Part shown: piece by piece, positions 41,814 to 51,327 of the stretch
Layout of the letters: each line of letters starts with the position of its first letter
Numbering within the stretch: position 1 is the first letter of the stretch
NCBI RefSeq assembly: GCF_039541795.1
Contig: NZ_BAABGX010000001.1
Coordinates: forward strand, 1,609,134 to 1,673,133
Reading direction: 5' to 3'
From: Nibribacter koreensis
GTDB lineage: Bacteria; Bacteroidota; Bacteroidia; Cytophagales; Hymenobacteraceae
Length of the DNA stretch: 64,000 bases
The notes under the pieces: model-generated
What the model was told of the DNA's origin: nothing
The model's database searches: none
Seen by the model: the letters and a program-made list of their open reading frames with translations, nothing else
Program-made: the position numbers and the translations under genes

Positions 41814-44800
41814 TTAGCGTTTCACAATCCTTAAGTGGGTATTTACTTCTTTGCCTATCACTTTTAAAAGGTAGCTACCACCTGTTAAGGTAGACAGATC
41901 CAAGGTCTGGAGCTTACCTCCCTGTAATTCCCTGGCTTGTAAAACGTGACCGTTCAAGTCCATTACCTGTACCTGTATTGGAGCATCACTTAAATGCGCC
42001 AAGTCTAAGATTAGAACATCTGAGGTTGGGTTCGGATAGGCTTTTACCGCAATGGCAGCGCTAGTTGAGGCTTTCATCTGAGTAGAAACCACTTTGCTGT
42101 ACTCAAACTTGCCGTCAAAGTCTACTTGTTTCAAGCGATAATAGGCGGTACCAGTCAGAGGGCTCAGATCCTGGTAGGTGTAATTCAACAGCATATTGCT
42201 GTTACCGTTTCCTTTCACTTTGCCAAGGGTAGTGAAGTTTCTGCCGTCTTCGCTTCTTTCTATTTGAAAATACTCATTGTTAATTTCTGTGGCAGTAGTC
42301 CAGGACAATAGCACCTTCCCTTTTTGAGCTTTAGCGGTAAAGCTTACCATGGTTACCGGCAATGGATTGACAATGTTTGCCGCGGCGTTGTTGATGGAGA
42401 CTAAGATGTAATTAGCTCTTTGCAAGCCTATGAGCTTAGCGGTGGTCATATCAAAGACCACGGGCTTTTGCACTCCCATATCTGCGTCTAAGAATCTAGC
42501 CACGCCTTCAAAACTAACGTCATCTCCGGTTATCCTATCATTGATGGTGACAGAAGAGATGGTAGCCGCCGTGGTGCCATCCCATAGCTTGTCTTCGGCT
42601 ACAAAAGAACCTATAACAGATTTAGGGTTAATTTTCATTCTCATGCCCATGGGCAGGGAGAATAAGTAATTACCAGCGTCTGCTCCCGCATGCGTTAACC
42701 CAGACAAGGTTACTATCCTGTCACCGGCATCCTTGCTGTCACACATACCGCTAGGCTGTCCTACCAAGGCCACCGCATCATTGGGTATCATTCCATCTAA
42801 GGTGGCCGTTCCTGTAAAGCCTAATACATTGGCCACACCATCATAAGGCTTCTCATTGGCAGTGATTCCAGTAATAGTCAATGGCCTTTTGGTTATGTTA
42901 GCTGAGGCTGAAACTACTGGGTTTGACAAGACATAGTTTGCGGCCTTGGTACCAGAAATTGCCAAACCAGCAATGGATATTGGCTTGTTTACACCCACAT
43001 GCTTGTCATTGAATTTAGCCGACGTATAGGTAACCGTTAGATCATCTCCTGCTACTCTGTTATCTGATAAATTGATGAATGCCAAATCTGAACCGTCATA
43101 TACTTTATTTACCCCGGCCGCACTTATTACTAGTGGTCTAGCTGTCACCTTAACTCCAGCATAAGCAATATTAGGAACAAGGTCATAATTATTTTTGTCG
43201 GTTGAGCCAATTGATAGAAGCAGTTTCACGTCTTCGTAACTTCCAACATTAACATTTGATAAATCAAAAGTGATATAAAGACTTACAAAGTCAGGTGAGA
43301 TTACGCCAGTTAAACTTTGGTTTGAAATGGTAAGATTGATGGTGCTACCGTACTCAATTGTATAAAATGCTTCAATAATTGGAGTAACTACTTTAGGCAA
43401 TATTTTAGCACTAAGGCCTGGAGGAGTGAAGCTAAAGGTATAGTTACCGGCCTGTGCTCCTTTGAGAGAAGCATTGTTATAAGACACAGCAATTGGGTCT
43501 ACAGGGTCATTGTGATTATTCCGGTTCACTCTGGCAGAAGCAAATGTTCCTGCTCCACTCCAAGTAACCTCATCACCTGCAAGAACTCCATTCAAGGTCC
43601 CTTCAATTATAGCAGCAGTAGTTCTATCATAAATTTTATCCAATGCTTTAGCATTTGAGACGGTTAAGGCTTTAGGGTTGATGGTTGCTCTTAACCCAGT
43701 GGGATTGGTAAGCGTGTAGTTTAGTGCTTTTGCTCCCGCCAAAGACCCTGTAAAGGTAACATCCCAGGTACCCGCATTCACTGAGGCAAACGTTCCTGTT
43801 GGCGTAAAGCTCACCTGATCCGTGCCTACTATCCCTGACAAGGTTCCTGATATGGTAGCGGCATTTGTCTTATCATAGACTTTGCTCTGAGCCAAGGCAT
43901 TGCTGATGGTTAAGCCTTTTGGCAAAATATTAGCCGTTATTCCAGTTGGCTGCGTCAAGGCGTAATTAAGTGCATCAGCTCCCGTCAAGGTACTAGTAGA
44001 AGACACGCTAATACCGTTTCCTGCATTGGCGGTGGCAAAGTTGGCTACTCTGGTCAAGGACACAACGTCATCAGTGATAACGCCATTTAGGTTTCCTAAA
44101 AGCGTAGCCGATGTTAAACCGTCATAGGTCTTGTTGCTGGCCCCGGCCCCGGCAATAGTGACCGGTTTGGCAGTGATGGTAGCTTTTAAGCCTGTGATGG
44201 CCGCAAAGGTATAATTACCGGCGTCAGTACCTGTGAGGGCATTGCCGGTAACAGTCACTGCTTTATCAACTCCTACCGTCTTAGTATCAAATGTGGCTGT
44301 TAGTAAGGCCGGATTAAAGTTTACAACATCATTCTGCACCACGCCAGACAGCGAAGGTGTTCCTTGCAAGCTAGCTGAAGTAGTTCTGTCATACACTCTG
44401 CTTACTGCCGTAACCCCAGAAACAGTTAGGCCTTTTGGGGTGATGTTGGCTGTAAGCCCCCCAGGCTGCGTGACGGAATAATTGATGGCTTTTGCGCCGG
44501 TCAAGGTGGCATTAGGCGTGATGGGTTTGCTTGTCCCTACATTTTTATCATTAAAAGTAGCAGCCAACTGTAACGTCACATTCCCCGCATCCTCAGATTC
44601 AACTCCACTTAAGCTACCTGTTACGGTGGCTGCTACACTTCCATCATAGACCTTACTTTGTGCTATAGCGCTAGAAACAGTAATTGGTTTGGGTGTAATG
44701 GTGGCTGTCAAGCCAGTAGGTTGTTGCAATAGATAGTTGCCAGCGCTGGTTCCTCCTAAGGTGATCTCAGAAGTAACATCCCGTAATCCCACCTCAGAAG

Positions 44801-47171
44801 ACTGAAAAACTCCTTTGCCAACAAACGTTACATTATCTGGAGAAATGACTCCGGCTAAAGTACCTGTTATGGTGGTGGCTCGGCTAGCGTTGTATACTTT
44901 ACCCAGAGCCACAGCATTTTGGATAGTAATTGCCTTAGGCGTGATATTGGCATTTAACCCTGCCGGTTGGGCAATGGTATAATTACCTGCGTCTGCGCCG
45001 CCCAATGTGCTGACCACACTCACGGCAATGCCAGTCCCCACATTGATTGAAGCAAATACGCCGGCATGGTTCACGGTCACCTCGTCACCCCCTACAATAC
45101 CTTCCAAGTCACCTGAGATGACTGCGGCGTTTGTTCTGTCATATACTTTATTATTGGCAGAGGCATTGGCAAGCGTCAATGGCTTTTTGGTGATGGTAGC
45201 ACTACCCGTGGCAGTGCCACCAGTTGGGATGGCGTAGTTATCCTGATCTGTGCCTACAAACGTAATGCCTGAGACCGTTACTTGATGGGTATTGGCCGAT
45301 TTGTCTGCAAAGTCTGCACTTGTATGCGCTACACTCAGATTATCACCAGGAATGATATTGGTGGTGAAGGTGACTGTAGCATTTGTATTGCCATCATATA
45401 CTTTGTTTTGAGCATTGACCGTTAAGACAATCGCCCTTTTAGTAATGTCTGCCGTAGCGGTGGCCGTGGTGTTCACTGTATAGTTACCGGCGTCTGCTCC
45501 AGAAAGGCCAAGGCCTGTCACTGTAACCGTTTTGCCAGTGCCCACATTCTCATCAGAGAAAGTAGCCGTGCCACCAGTGTAAAAGACGGCATCTCCGTTT
45601 AAATTTCCAACCAATGATCTATCTATAATAGATGCAGCGGTAGTTTTGTCATAGACTTTGTTGCCTATGGTTACCTCACCCACAATGACTAATGGCGTAA
45701 TAGCCCCTCTCACGTTTGTGGACAAGGTATAATTTATTTTATCAGCACCTGTTAATGATGCTGTTGGGTTGGCAATTGAGACTGGCTTATTAGTACCAAC
45801 AGCTTTCGTATCAAAGGTGGCCGTCATCCCGGCGATGTTAACAGATACATCATCTGTACCTATGATGCCGTTTAAAGAAGGTGATCCAGTTAAACTAGCA
45901 CTAGTTGAGCCATCATACACTCTAGTGCTGGCAGAAACGCCTTCTAACGTGATGGCTTTGGCAGTAATGTTGGCGGTAGAAGACGCCGTAGAATTTGAAA
46001 GAATATAGTTGCCTGCCCCACTTCCACTTATTGTGATACCTGTAACGTTTACTGTCTTTCCTGTACCCACGTTTTTATCTGAGAACAATGCTTGTCCCGC
46101 GTTAGCACCTATTCCATCTATTGCCAAGGCATCTGTTGCCAAAGAAACTATGGCTACCTCACTACCATCATAGATTCTGTTCTGAGCAGTTGCGCTTACC
46201 GTAAGTGCTTTGGGAGTGATAGTCGCTGTAGTAGTAGCAGTTGTGTTACTGAGAGAATAATTACCTGCATGAGTACCACCAATGGATATTCCGCTTACGG
46301 TGACTGTTCTAGCCCCTGCATTTCTAAAATCAAAGACGGCATTGGTATACCCCAGTGTAACATTGTCTGACTCTATTTTATCTGATGATAAAGAGGCAGT
46401 TGCGGAGGTATTGCCGTCGTAAACCTTATTAGGAGCCGTGGCAGTAATTGTAATTGGTCTTTTAGTGATTGACAATGTAACCGGCACCCTAGTACTAACT
46501 AAATTACAGGAGTTGCGTGCCTCTGCGTAATAAGTATATGTTCCGAAAGCAGTTTGTGAGGGCGTAAAAGTAGAGGATGTTGCTGTTGAAGAAATACCCG
46601 TTGCAATTTTTGTCCCTCCTGTTGCCACTGAATACCAATCTATGGACACCCCAGAAGGCATAGTCACAGTAAGGCCTGGTGTAGCCGTACCATAAACAAT
46701 GCTCTTATTGCCACTACTTACAGGAGCAGATGGTGCTCCTGTGACATTGAAGGATGAAGAGAAAAATAAGTTGTTCCCATTTTTTATTCTTACATAACGT
46801 CCGTTCCCGGCAGCAGAATTTTCAAATATAAAAGAAGCAGAGCCTCGGCCTGGATTGGAACTTCCATTTCCGGTGGTAATTGTTGCCGCGACAGTCTGAA
46901 CTACTATAGAATTTGTTGCATTTCCGTTGGTAACTTCTATTGAATAGGTATTATTATTACCTCCAGCGGTAACAGTGACAGTGACTTCATTCCCCACACA
47001 ATAAGGCCCTGCTGGAGAAAGAGTCACCGTCTGCGCCTTAGCACCATAGGCCGTGAATAGAAATAAGAAAAGAAGAAGTAGTGCTTTGCCGTACTTGAGA
47101 AGTGTTTTTTGAGAATAGGCAAATAGTAACGGCAGACGGGTGTCCACCCATGAAAGTAGAAGTTTTTCCAT
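41814..47171 (-). CDS. T9SS cargo protein D, giant YDG/MBG-repeat protein
   Basis: 1785 residues from the ATG at 47171 (MEKLLLSWVDTRL; hydrophobic segment and AKAQ cleavage site near residue 46). After an Ig-like start (about 47-215) comes an array of about fifteen YDG-type repeats of 75-90 residues, each with a K-V-Y-D-G/R/K core (NKVYDGNTSATA, SRVYDRTTSASL and so on; one reads KLWDG), and one MBG-like unit (TIEYGSTINLTI). It ends with the fibronectin-like module (LPVTMVSFTA...TATEINNEYFQIERS) and a T9SS tail (YPNPTSDVLILDL...HLRIVKR). It is probably a long surface adhesin or stalk. The longer frame to 47249 has no signal-peptide support. Confidence 0.9.
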   Translation of the reverse strand: MEKLLLSWVDTRLPLLFAYSQKTLLKYGKALLLLFLFLFTAYGAKAQTVTLSPAGPYCVGNEVTVTVTAGGNNNTYSIEVTNGNATNSIVVQTVAATITTGNGSSNPGRGSASFIFENSAAGNGRYVRIKNGNNLFFSSSFNVTGAPSAPVSSGNKSIVYGTATPGLTVTMPSGVSIDWYSVATGGTKIATGISSTATSSTFTPSQTAFGTYTYYAEARNSCNLVSTRVPVTLSITKRPITITATAPNKVYDGNTSATASLSSDKIESDNVTLGYTNAVFDFRNAGARTVTVSGISIGGTHAGNYSLSNTTATTTATITPKALTVSATAQNRIYDGSEVAIVSLATDALAIDGIGANAGQALFSDKNVGTGKTVNVTGITISGSGAGNYILSNSTASSTANITAKAITLEGVSASTRVYDGSTSASLTGSPSLNGIIGTDDVSVNIAGMTATFDTKAVGTNKPVSIANPTASLTGADKINYTLSTNVRGAITPLVIVGEVTIGNKVYDKTTAASIIDRSLVGNLNGDAVFYTGGTATFSDENVGTGKTVTVTGLGLSGADAGNYTVNTTATATADITKRAIVLTVNAQNKVYDGNTNATVTFTTNIIPGDNLSVAHTSADFADKSANTHQVTVSGITFVGTDQDNYAIPTGGTATGSATITKKPLTLANASANNKVYDRTNAAVISGDLEGIVGGDEVTVNHAGVFASINVGTGIAVSVVSTLGGADAGNYTIAQPAGLNANITPKAITIQNAVALGKVYNASRATTITGTLAGVISPDNVTFVGKGVFQSSEVGLRDVTSEITLGGTSAGNYLLQQPTGLTATITPKPITVSSAIAQSKVYDGSVAATVTGSLSGVESEDAGNVTLQLAATFNDKNVGTSKPITPNATLTGAKAINYSVTQPGGLTANITPKGLTVSGVTAVSRVYDRTTSASLQGTPSLSGVVQNDVVNFNPALLTATFDTKTVGVDKAVTVTGNALTGTDAGNYTFAAITGLKATITAKPVTIAGAGASNKTYDGLTSATLLGNLNGVITDDVVSLTRVANFATANAGNGISVSSTSTLTGADALNYALTQPTGITANILPKGLTISNALAQSKVYDKTNAATISGTLSGIVGTDQVSFTPTGTFASVNAGTWDVTFTGSLAGAKALNYTLTNPTGLRATINPKALTVSNAKALDKIYDRTTAAIIEGTLNGVLAGDEVTWSGAGTFASARVNRNNHNDPVDPIAVSYNNASLKGAQAGNYTFSFTPPGLSAKILPKVVTPIIEAFYTIEYGSTINLTISNQSLTGVISPDFVSLYITFDLSNVNVGSYEDVKLLLSIGSTDKNNYDLVPNIAYAGVKVTARPLVISAAGVNKVYDGSDLAFINLSDNRVAGDDLTVTYTSAKFNDKHVGVNKPISIAGLAISGTKAANYVLSNPVVSASANITKRPLTITGITANEKPYDGVANVLGFTGTATLDGMIPNDAVALVGQPSGMCDSKDAGDRIVTLSGLTHAGADAGNYLFSLPMGMRMKINPKSVIGSFVAEDKLWDGTTAATISSVTINDRITGDDVSFEGVARFLDADMGVQKPVVFDMTTAKLIGLQRANYILVSINNAAANIVNPLPVTMVSFTAKAQKGKVLLSWTTATEINNEYFQIERSEDGRNFTTLGKVKGNGNSNMLLNYTYQDLSPLTGTAYYRLKQVDFDGKFEYSKVVSTQMKASTSAAIAVKAYPNPTSDVLILDLAHLSDAPIQVQVMDLNGHVLQARELQGGKLQTLDLSTLTGGSYLLKVIGKEVNTHLRIVKR

Positions 47172-47876
47172 GATCAAACTCAGAAAAGAATAATAGCTGT
47201 TGTAGGAAGCAGTAAAGCAGTCACCTGTGGTCAGGCGGAGGAGGTGCAATAGGATATCGTACTAAAAAAGGGCGAGAGAAGGCCATTAAAGCCAACAATT
47301 ACCTGTAATAAAGTTTGTTGAGACCTTGAGAAAGGCCTTTTAGAACGCAGTCATCATAAATACCTGGTGGGGAGGCAGGCTAAGGGCGGATCCATCTACA
47401 CGTGTGCACACAACACAACGACCAAGGCTCTATCTGGAGACAATACTTGTACTAAAACCGTAATTGATTGTTTATTCTAATCTAGAAGCAAACCCGTGCA
47501 GTTTGTTCTATAGACTACCTAACGACCATCTTGCTAGACGGTTACAATAATTCTAAATATTATTTAAAAATTTATATGGTTTATCTAAAATGTATAAATC
47601 TATTCAAGTTTATATTGAATTATGACTAGACAAATACAGTAAAAGACTTAGATTTTATTCAAAATTTAATAATCCAAATTTTTATTCTTCAATTTGCCAC
47701 ACATAGCATATTGAAGAATATGTAAAACCTGTTTTTAGCTACAGAATTGCTCGGTTTTAAACCTTACCAAGAAGACATTCATGCAGACATAAGCAGGTGT
47801 AGCCAGAATCTGCTATCTTTACTAAAATTGCCTTCATGGTGTTGACCATAGGCACATGTCAATTGATAAAAAATAA
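47172..47876. other. gene-free AT-rich gap between divergent gene D and the helicase
   Basis: 705 bp with no supported gene and no palindromic copy; very AT-rich from 47500 to 47720. It must contain promoters for both divergent genes; none could be assigned with confidence. Confidence 0.5.
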
Positions 47877-49352
47877 ATGAGCGTAACATTCAATGATTTC
47901 AACCTACAGACAGACCTGCTAGAAGGCATCAAGTCTATGGGTTACAAACAAGCTACCCCAATTCAGGCGCAAGCCATCCCGCATATTTTAGAGTCTAAGG
48001 ACCTAATTGCCTGCGCCCAGACGGGTACCGGCAAAACAGCCGCCTTTTTAGTACCTACTTTAAGTAGAATAGCTGAAGGCAGATTTGACTTCACTAGCAC
48101 GCTAATATTAGTGCCCACCCGTGAGCTGGCCAAACAGATTGATGACCAGGTAGAAGGCTTGAGCTATTTTACCGGTGCTACCTCTATTGCCATTTACGGC
48201 GGCAACAACGCCCAGAACTGGGACCAGCAGAAGCATGCCCTTACTAGTGGTGCAGACATCATCGTGGCTACGCCAGGCCGCCTTATTGCCCACATGCAGA
48301 TGGGCTACGTAAAGCTGGACCAGCTCAAGTATCTTATCCTAGATGAGGCCGACAAGATGCTGGACATGGGTTTCATGGATGATTTGATGAAAATCATCAA
48401 CCAACTGCCCAAGGAGCGCCAGACCTTACTGTTCTCGGCTACCATGCCGCCTAAGATCAGAGAGTTTGCCCGCAAGATTTTGCAGCAGCCAGAAGAGATT
48501 AGTCTTTCCATCTCTAAGCCGGCCGCTAACATTGACCAACAAATCTATCTGGTTTACGACCAGCAGAAGCTTAAATTACTCCAGCACATCTTAAAAGATG
48601 TTGAAGTACAGACCATGATTCTGTTCACCTCACGCAAGTCTGCCGTGAATGAGATTGTGCGGGCTTTGCAGAAAATGGGTTTTGAAGCAGATGGCATTAG
48701 CTCAGACAGAACGCAAGATGAGCGTGAATCTATTCTACAGCGCTTCCGGAACAAGCAATTACAAGTATTGGTAGCCACCGACGTAATGTCAAGAGGCATT
48801 GACGTGGACAACATCAGCCATGTTCTTAACTTTGACGTGCCACAGGACGCCGAGGACTACGTGCACCGCATTGGTCGTACGGCGCGCGCCGGCACCAAAG
48901 GCATGGCCATCACGTTTGTGAATGAGCGCGACCAGGAGCGTCTAGTGAAAATTGAGAAACTGATTGAGCGCGAACTGCCTAAAATCACCCTGCCAGAAGC
49001 CATCGGCGAAAGCCCAGTTTATGACCCGGCCGGCAACCGCGCCAAGTTCAGCCGTGACAAAGGCGGCTCTGGCGGCGGAAGAGGCGGTAACCGTAGTGGT
49101 GGACCAAGAAGAGAAGGCGGCAGCGGTTCTGGAGACCGTAATCGCAGTAGCAAATCAAGAGGCGAGCGCCCGGCCCATGTAACGGCTGGCGCTCCTGCTA
49201 CAGAGCAGGCACCCCGCGTAGCAGGTGCACCAAGCACTGCCACCGGCGAGGCTCAGAAAAAGAAGAAGCGCCGCAAGAAGCCTTTCAAGCCTAAAAATGC
49301 GGAAGGCGCCGGAAACTCAACTCCTCCAGCACCTGCTCCTGCCGCAGAATAA
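47877..49352 (+). CDS. DEAD-box RNA helicase, RhlE/CsdA-like
   Basis: 491 residues. Q-motif (GYKQATPIQAQAIP), motif I AQTGTGKT, Ia PTRELAKQ, II DEAD (LDEADKML), III SAT, and HRIGRTAR in the second RecA domain. The C-terminal extension (about 385-491) is Gly/Arg/Ser-rich and then Lys-rich (KKKKRRKKPFKPK), an RNA-binding tail typical of cold-shock helicases. It unwinds RNA in ribosome assembly or mRNA decay. The long AT-rich leader region upstream would suit cold regulation, but this is not shown. Confidence 0.93.
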   Translation: MSVTFNDFNLQTDLLEGIKSMGYKQATPIQAQAIPHILESKDLIACAQTGTGKTAAFLVPTLSRIAEGRFDFTSTLILVPTRELAKQIDDQVEGLSYFTGATSIAIYGGNNAQNWDQQKHALTSGADIIVATPGRLIAHMQMGYVKLDQLKYLILDEADKMLDMGFMDDLMKIINQLPKERQTLLFSATMPPKIREFARKILQQPEEISLSISKPAANIDQQIYLVYDQQKLKLLQHILKDVEVQTMILFTSRKSAVNEIVRALQKMGFEADGISSDRTQDERESILQRFRNKQLQVLVATDVMSRGIDVDNISHVLNFDVPQDAEDYVHRIGRTARAGTKGMAITFVNERDQERLVKIEKLIERELPKITLPEAIGESPVYDPAGNRAKFSRDKGGSGGGRGGNRSGGPRREGGSGSGDRNRSSKSRGERPAHVTAGAPATEQAPRVAGAPSTATGEAQKKKKRRKKPFKPKNAEGAGNSTPPAPAPAAE

Positions 49353-49366
49353 ACGCTACCCAATTT

Positions 49367-49430
49367 ACAGAAGCGTCCGTTTTGGGTCTGTTTTCTAGAA
49401 AACAGGCCAAAAACGGACGCTTCTGTTTTA
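49367..49430. terminator. terminator hairpin containing palindromic element
   Basis: ACAGAAGCGTC (49367-49377) pairs with GACGCTTCTGT (49416-49426) around the 38-bp element, and TTTA follows. It probably terminates the helicase gene. Confidence 0.8.
49378..49415. repeat. 38-bp palindromic element, copy 21
   Basis: Begins CGTTTTGGGTCTG, ends CAGGCCAAAAACG, centre CTAG; 11 extra complementary bases on each side. Confidence 0.95.
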
Positions 49431-49647
49431 TCAAGAGTTTACTGCCACTTAGTTAAAGCATGAGAGACCCTGCAACTTTGCCAGCTTTATCATGAATAAT
49501 AGGTAAATGCCAAAGTATACTTCTTCTTGGCAAGCACATACAGAACGGCGAAAAACGTATTCTGCAGGTTGCAGAAGCCTACACTGTAACTCAGGGGCCA
49601 TTTTCAGGTTATAGATTACCCACCAACAAGAGCATAATAGAAACGCC

Positions 49648-49685
49648 CGTTTTTGGCCTATTTTCTGGAAAATAGGCCAAAAACG
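49648..49685. repeat. 38-bp palindromic element, copy 22
   Basis: Perfect palindrome with a compensated pair (GGCCTA left, TAGGCC right), centre CTGG, extended by ACGCC/GGCGT on both sides (49643-49690). It lies 24 bp after the menA stop. Confidence 0.95.
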
Positions 49686-49709
49686 GGCGTGACGTTTATA
49701 TAAGCTAAA

Positions 49710-50648
49710 CTATCTGGCTAACAACAAGCCTATCCCAAACAGCAACACAAACGCTAAGGTAGACATGGCCATTTGCTTGAGCAATGGGTCTAATTCTACC
49801 GCAGTCTGCCTGCGCTGTACTTCGCGGCCGTTAAATAAGAGCAAAGGAATGGCGGCTACAAACAACCACTTCCAAAGAGAAGCCTCCTCGCGTTGCAGTA
49901 TAAAAATGACCGAACAAACAATTCCGCCTAGTAACAAGAACCAATGATAGCGTCTGGCTCTGGCAGGCCCCAAACGCACCGGCAAAGATCGCTTGCCTGC
50001 CAGTTCATCTGAAACAATGTCCCGGATGTTGTTCACGTTCAAGACCGCCGCCGAAAAGAAGCCCAAGGTAGAAGCCGGCAAGAGCATCTCAGAGAAGAAT
50101 CGCTGGGTCTGCAGAAAGTAAGTACCCATCACCCCTACCCAGCCAAAGAAGAAGAATACCGAGATATCACCCAAGCCGGCATAGCCGTAGGGCTTTTTGC
50201 CATTGGTGTAACTGATGGCCGCCCAAATGGATGCCAATCCTAATAATAAAAAGAAAAGGAAAAGGTAAATGCCGTCGGTACCCAAGGCAATCCAGAGTAA
50301 GGCAATGCCTGAGACCAAAGACAATAGGCTGAACACACCAATGGCGGCCTTCATCTGGGAGGCAGAGATATGACCAGCCTGTACGGCGCGCTTCGGGCCT
50401 TGGCGGTCTACGCTGTCGGCGCCGTGCTGGCTGTCGCCGTAGTCATTGGCCAGATTAGACAGGATTTGTAGGAAAAGCGTGGTGAGCACACACAACAACA
50501 AAACAGGCCACCTGGAGAGATGGTCTGCCGCCGCTAAGAACCCGCCCATGCCAATGCAGGAAAGGGAAAGGGGCAGCGTCCGTAACCTGAACGCCGACAC
50601 CCATGTACCCACCGCAGGCCGATTTTGGCCTGTTTTTTCAGAATTCAC
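49710..50648 (-). CDS. menA: 1,4-dihydroxy-2-naphthoate polyprenyltransferase
   Basis: 312 residues, UbiA superfamily with eight to nine helices. FRLRTLPLSLS (20-30) is the MenA N-terminal signature; the prenyl-diphosphate site is NDYGD (68-72) followed by QGPKRAVQAG, and a second Asp site is NIRDIVSDELAGKRSLPV. It attaches the isoprenoid tail in menaquinone synthesis. The GTG at 50648 is directly preceded by an in-frame TGA, so the only possible starts are this GTG or nearby GTG codons (GTGGGTACATGG). The first ten codons are palindromic-repeat sequence. It lies 13 bp after the peroxidase gene and is probably in its operon. Confidence 0.92.
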   Translation of the reverse strand: MNSEKTGQNRPAVGTWVSAFRLRTLPLSLSCIGMGGFLAAADHLSRWPVLLLCVLTTLFLQILSNLANDYGDSQHGADSVDRQGPKRAVQAGHISASQMKAAIGVFSLLSLVSGIALLWIALGTDGIYLFLFFLLLGLASIWAAISYTNGKKPYGYAGLGDISVFFFFGWVGVMGTYFLQTQRFFSEMLLPASTLGFFSAAVLNVNNIRDIVSDELAGKRSLPVRLGPARARRYHWFLLLGGIVCSVIFILQREEASLWKWLFVAAIPLLLFNGREVQRRQTAVELDPLLKQMAMSTLAFVLLFGIGLLLAR

Positions 50649-50657
50649 TCAAAAACG
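50620..50657. repeat. 38-bp palindromic element, copy 23 (across the menA start)
   Basis: Begins CGATTTTGGCCTG, right arm weak (TTCACTCAAAAACG). It spans the 13-bp gap between gpx and menA and encodes the first residues of menA. Confidence 0.85.
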
Positions 50658-50661
50658 AGAA

Positions 50662-51255
50662 TTAGCCGTTGATGTCTCTGAGCAGTTCTTCGCTCAACGG
50701 AGACACTTTAGAAGGGTAGAATTTAACCAAGTTGCCTTTCTCGTCAATCAGGTACTTGCAGAAGTTCCAGCTTGGGGCTTGGTCGTTGGTGCCGTTCAGG
50801 CTCTTGTCAGACAACCACTTGTACAGGGGCTGCATGTCATCGCCTTTCACAGAAGCTTTAGAAAACATAGGGAACGTCACCCCGAAGTTTTTTTGGCAGA
50901 ACTGGGCAATCTCCTCATTGGTGCCTGACTCCTGCCCACCGAAGTTATTAGCCGGGAAACCCAACACCACCACTTTGTCGCCGTGCAGTTTGTGAAGTTT
51001 CTCCAGATCTGCGTACTGCGGCGTGTACCCACACTCAGAGGCCACGTTGACAATCAGCAGTTTCTTGCCTTTGTATTTATCTAAAGAGGTGGCTTTGCCG
51101 TCAATGGTGGTCAACGGAATGTCATAAATAGATTTGGCGGCAGTTGCTTGTTCCATAGTCGTTTTTTCAGAAGTGGAAGTTCCTGCAACCTGAGTGCTTG
51201 GCGTGGCACAGGCTCCTAAGAACAAAAAGGACAGAATGTACAATAGGTTGAGCAT
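50662..51255 (-). CDS. glutathione-peroxidase-family lipoprotein
   Basis: 197 residues from the ATG at 51255. Lipobox FLGAC (Cys16), so it is periplasmic or membrane-anchored, unusual for the family, where many members are cytoplasmic. The catalytic set is present: peroxidatic Cys75 in VASECGYT (Cys, not selenocysteine), Gln108 in NNFGGQE and Trp163/Asn164 in PSWNF. It reduces hydroperoxides, in bacteria usually with thioredoxin. menA follows on the same strand. Confidence 0.92.
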   Translation of the reverse strand: MLNLLYILSFLFLGACATPSTQVAGTSTSEKTTMEQATAAKSIYDIPLTTIDGKATSLDKYKGKKLLIVNVASECGYTPQYADLEKLHKLHGDKVVVLGFPANNFGGQESGTNEEIAQFCQKNFGVTFPMFSKASVKGDDMQPLYKWLSDKSLNGTNDQAPSWNFCKYLIDEKGNLVKFYPSKVSPLSEELLRDING

Positions 51256-51327
51256 AATAGTGGTTGTTTCTTGTGTAACCTTCATTCTAATATTTTGTTT
51301 TGGTCGCTCTCAAGAGTGATTAGGACC

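Noticed and set aside
41814..47171. Many plus-strand frames of 60-90 codons opposite the YDG gene
   Set aside because: They are antisense shadows repeated at each YDG unit, with no signals of their own.
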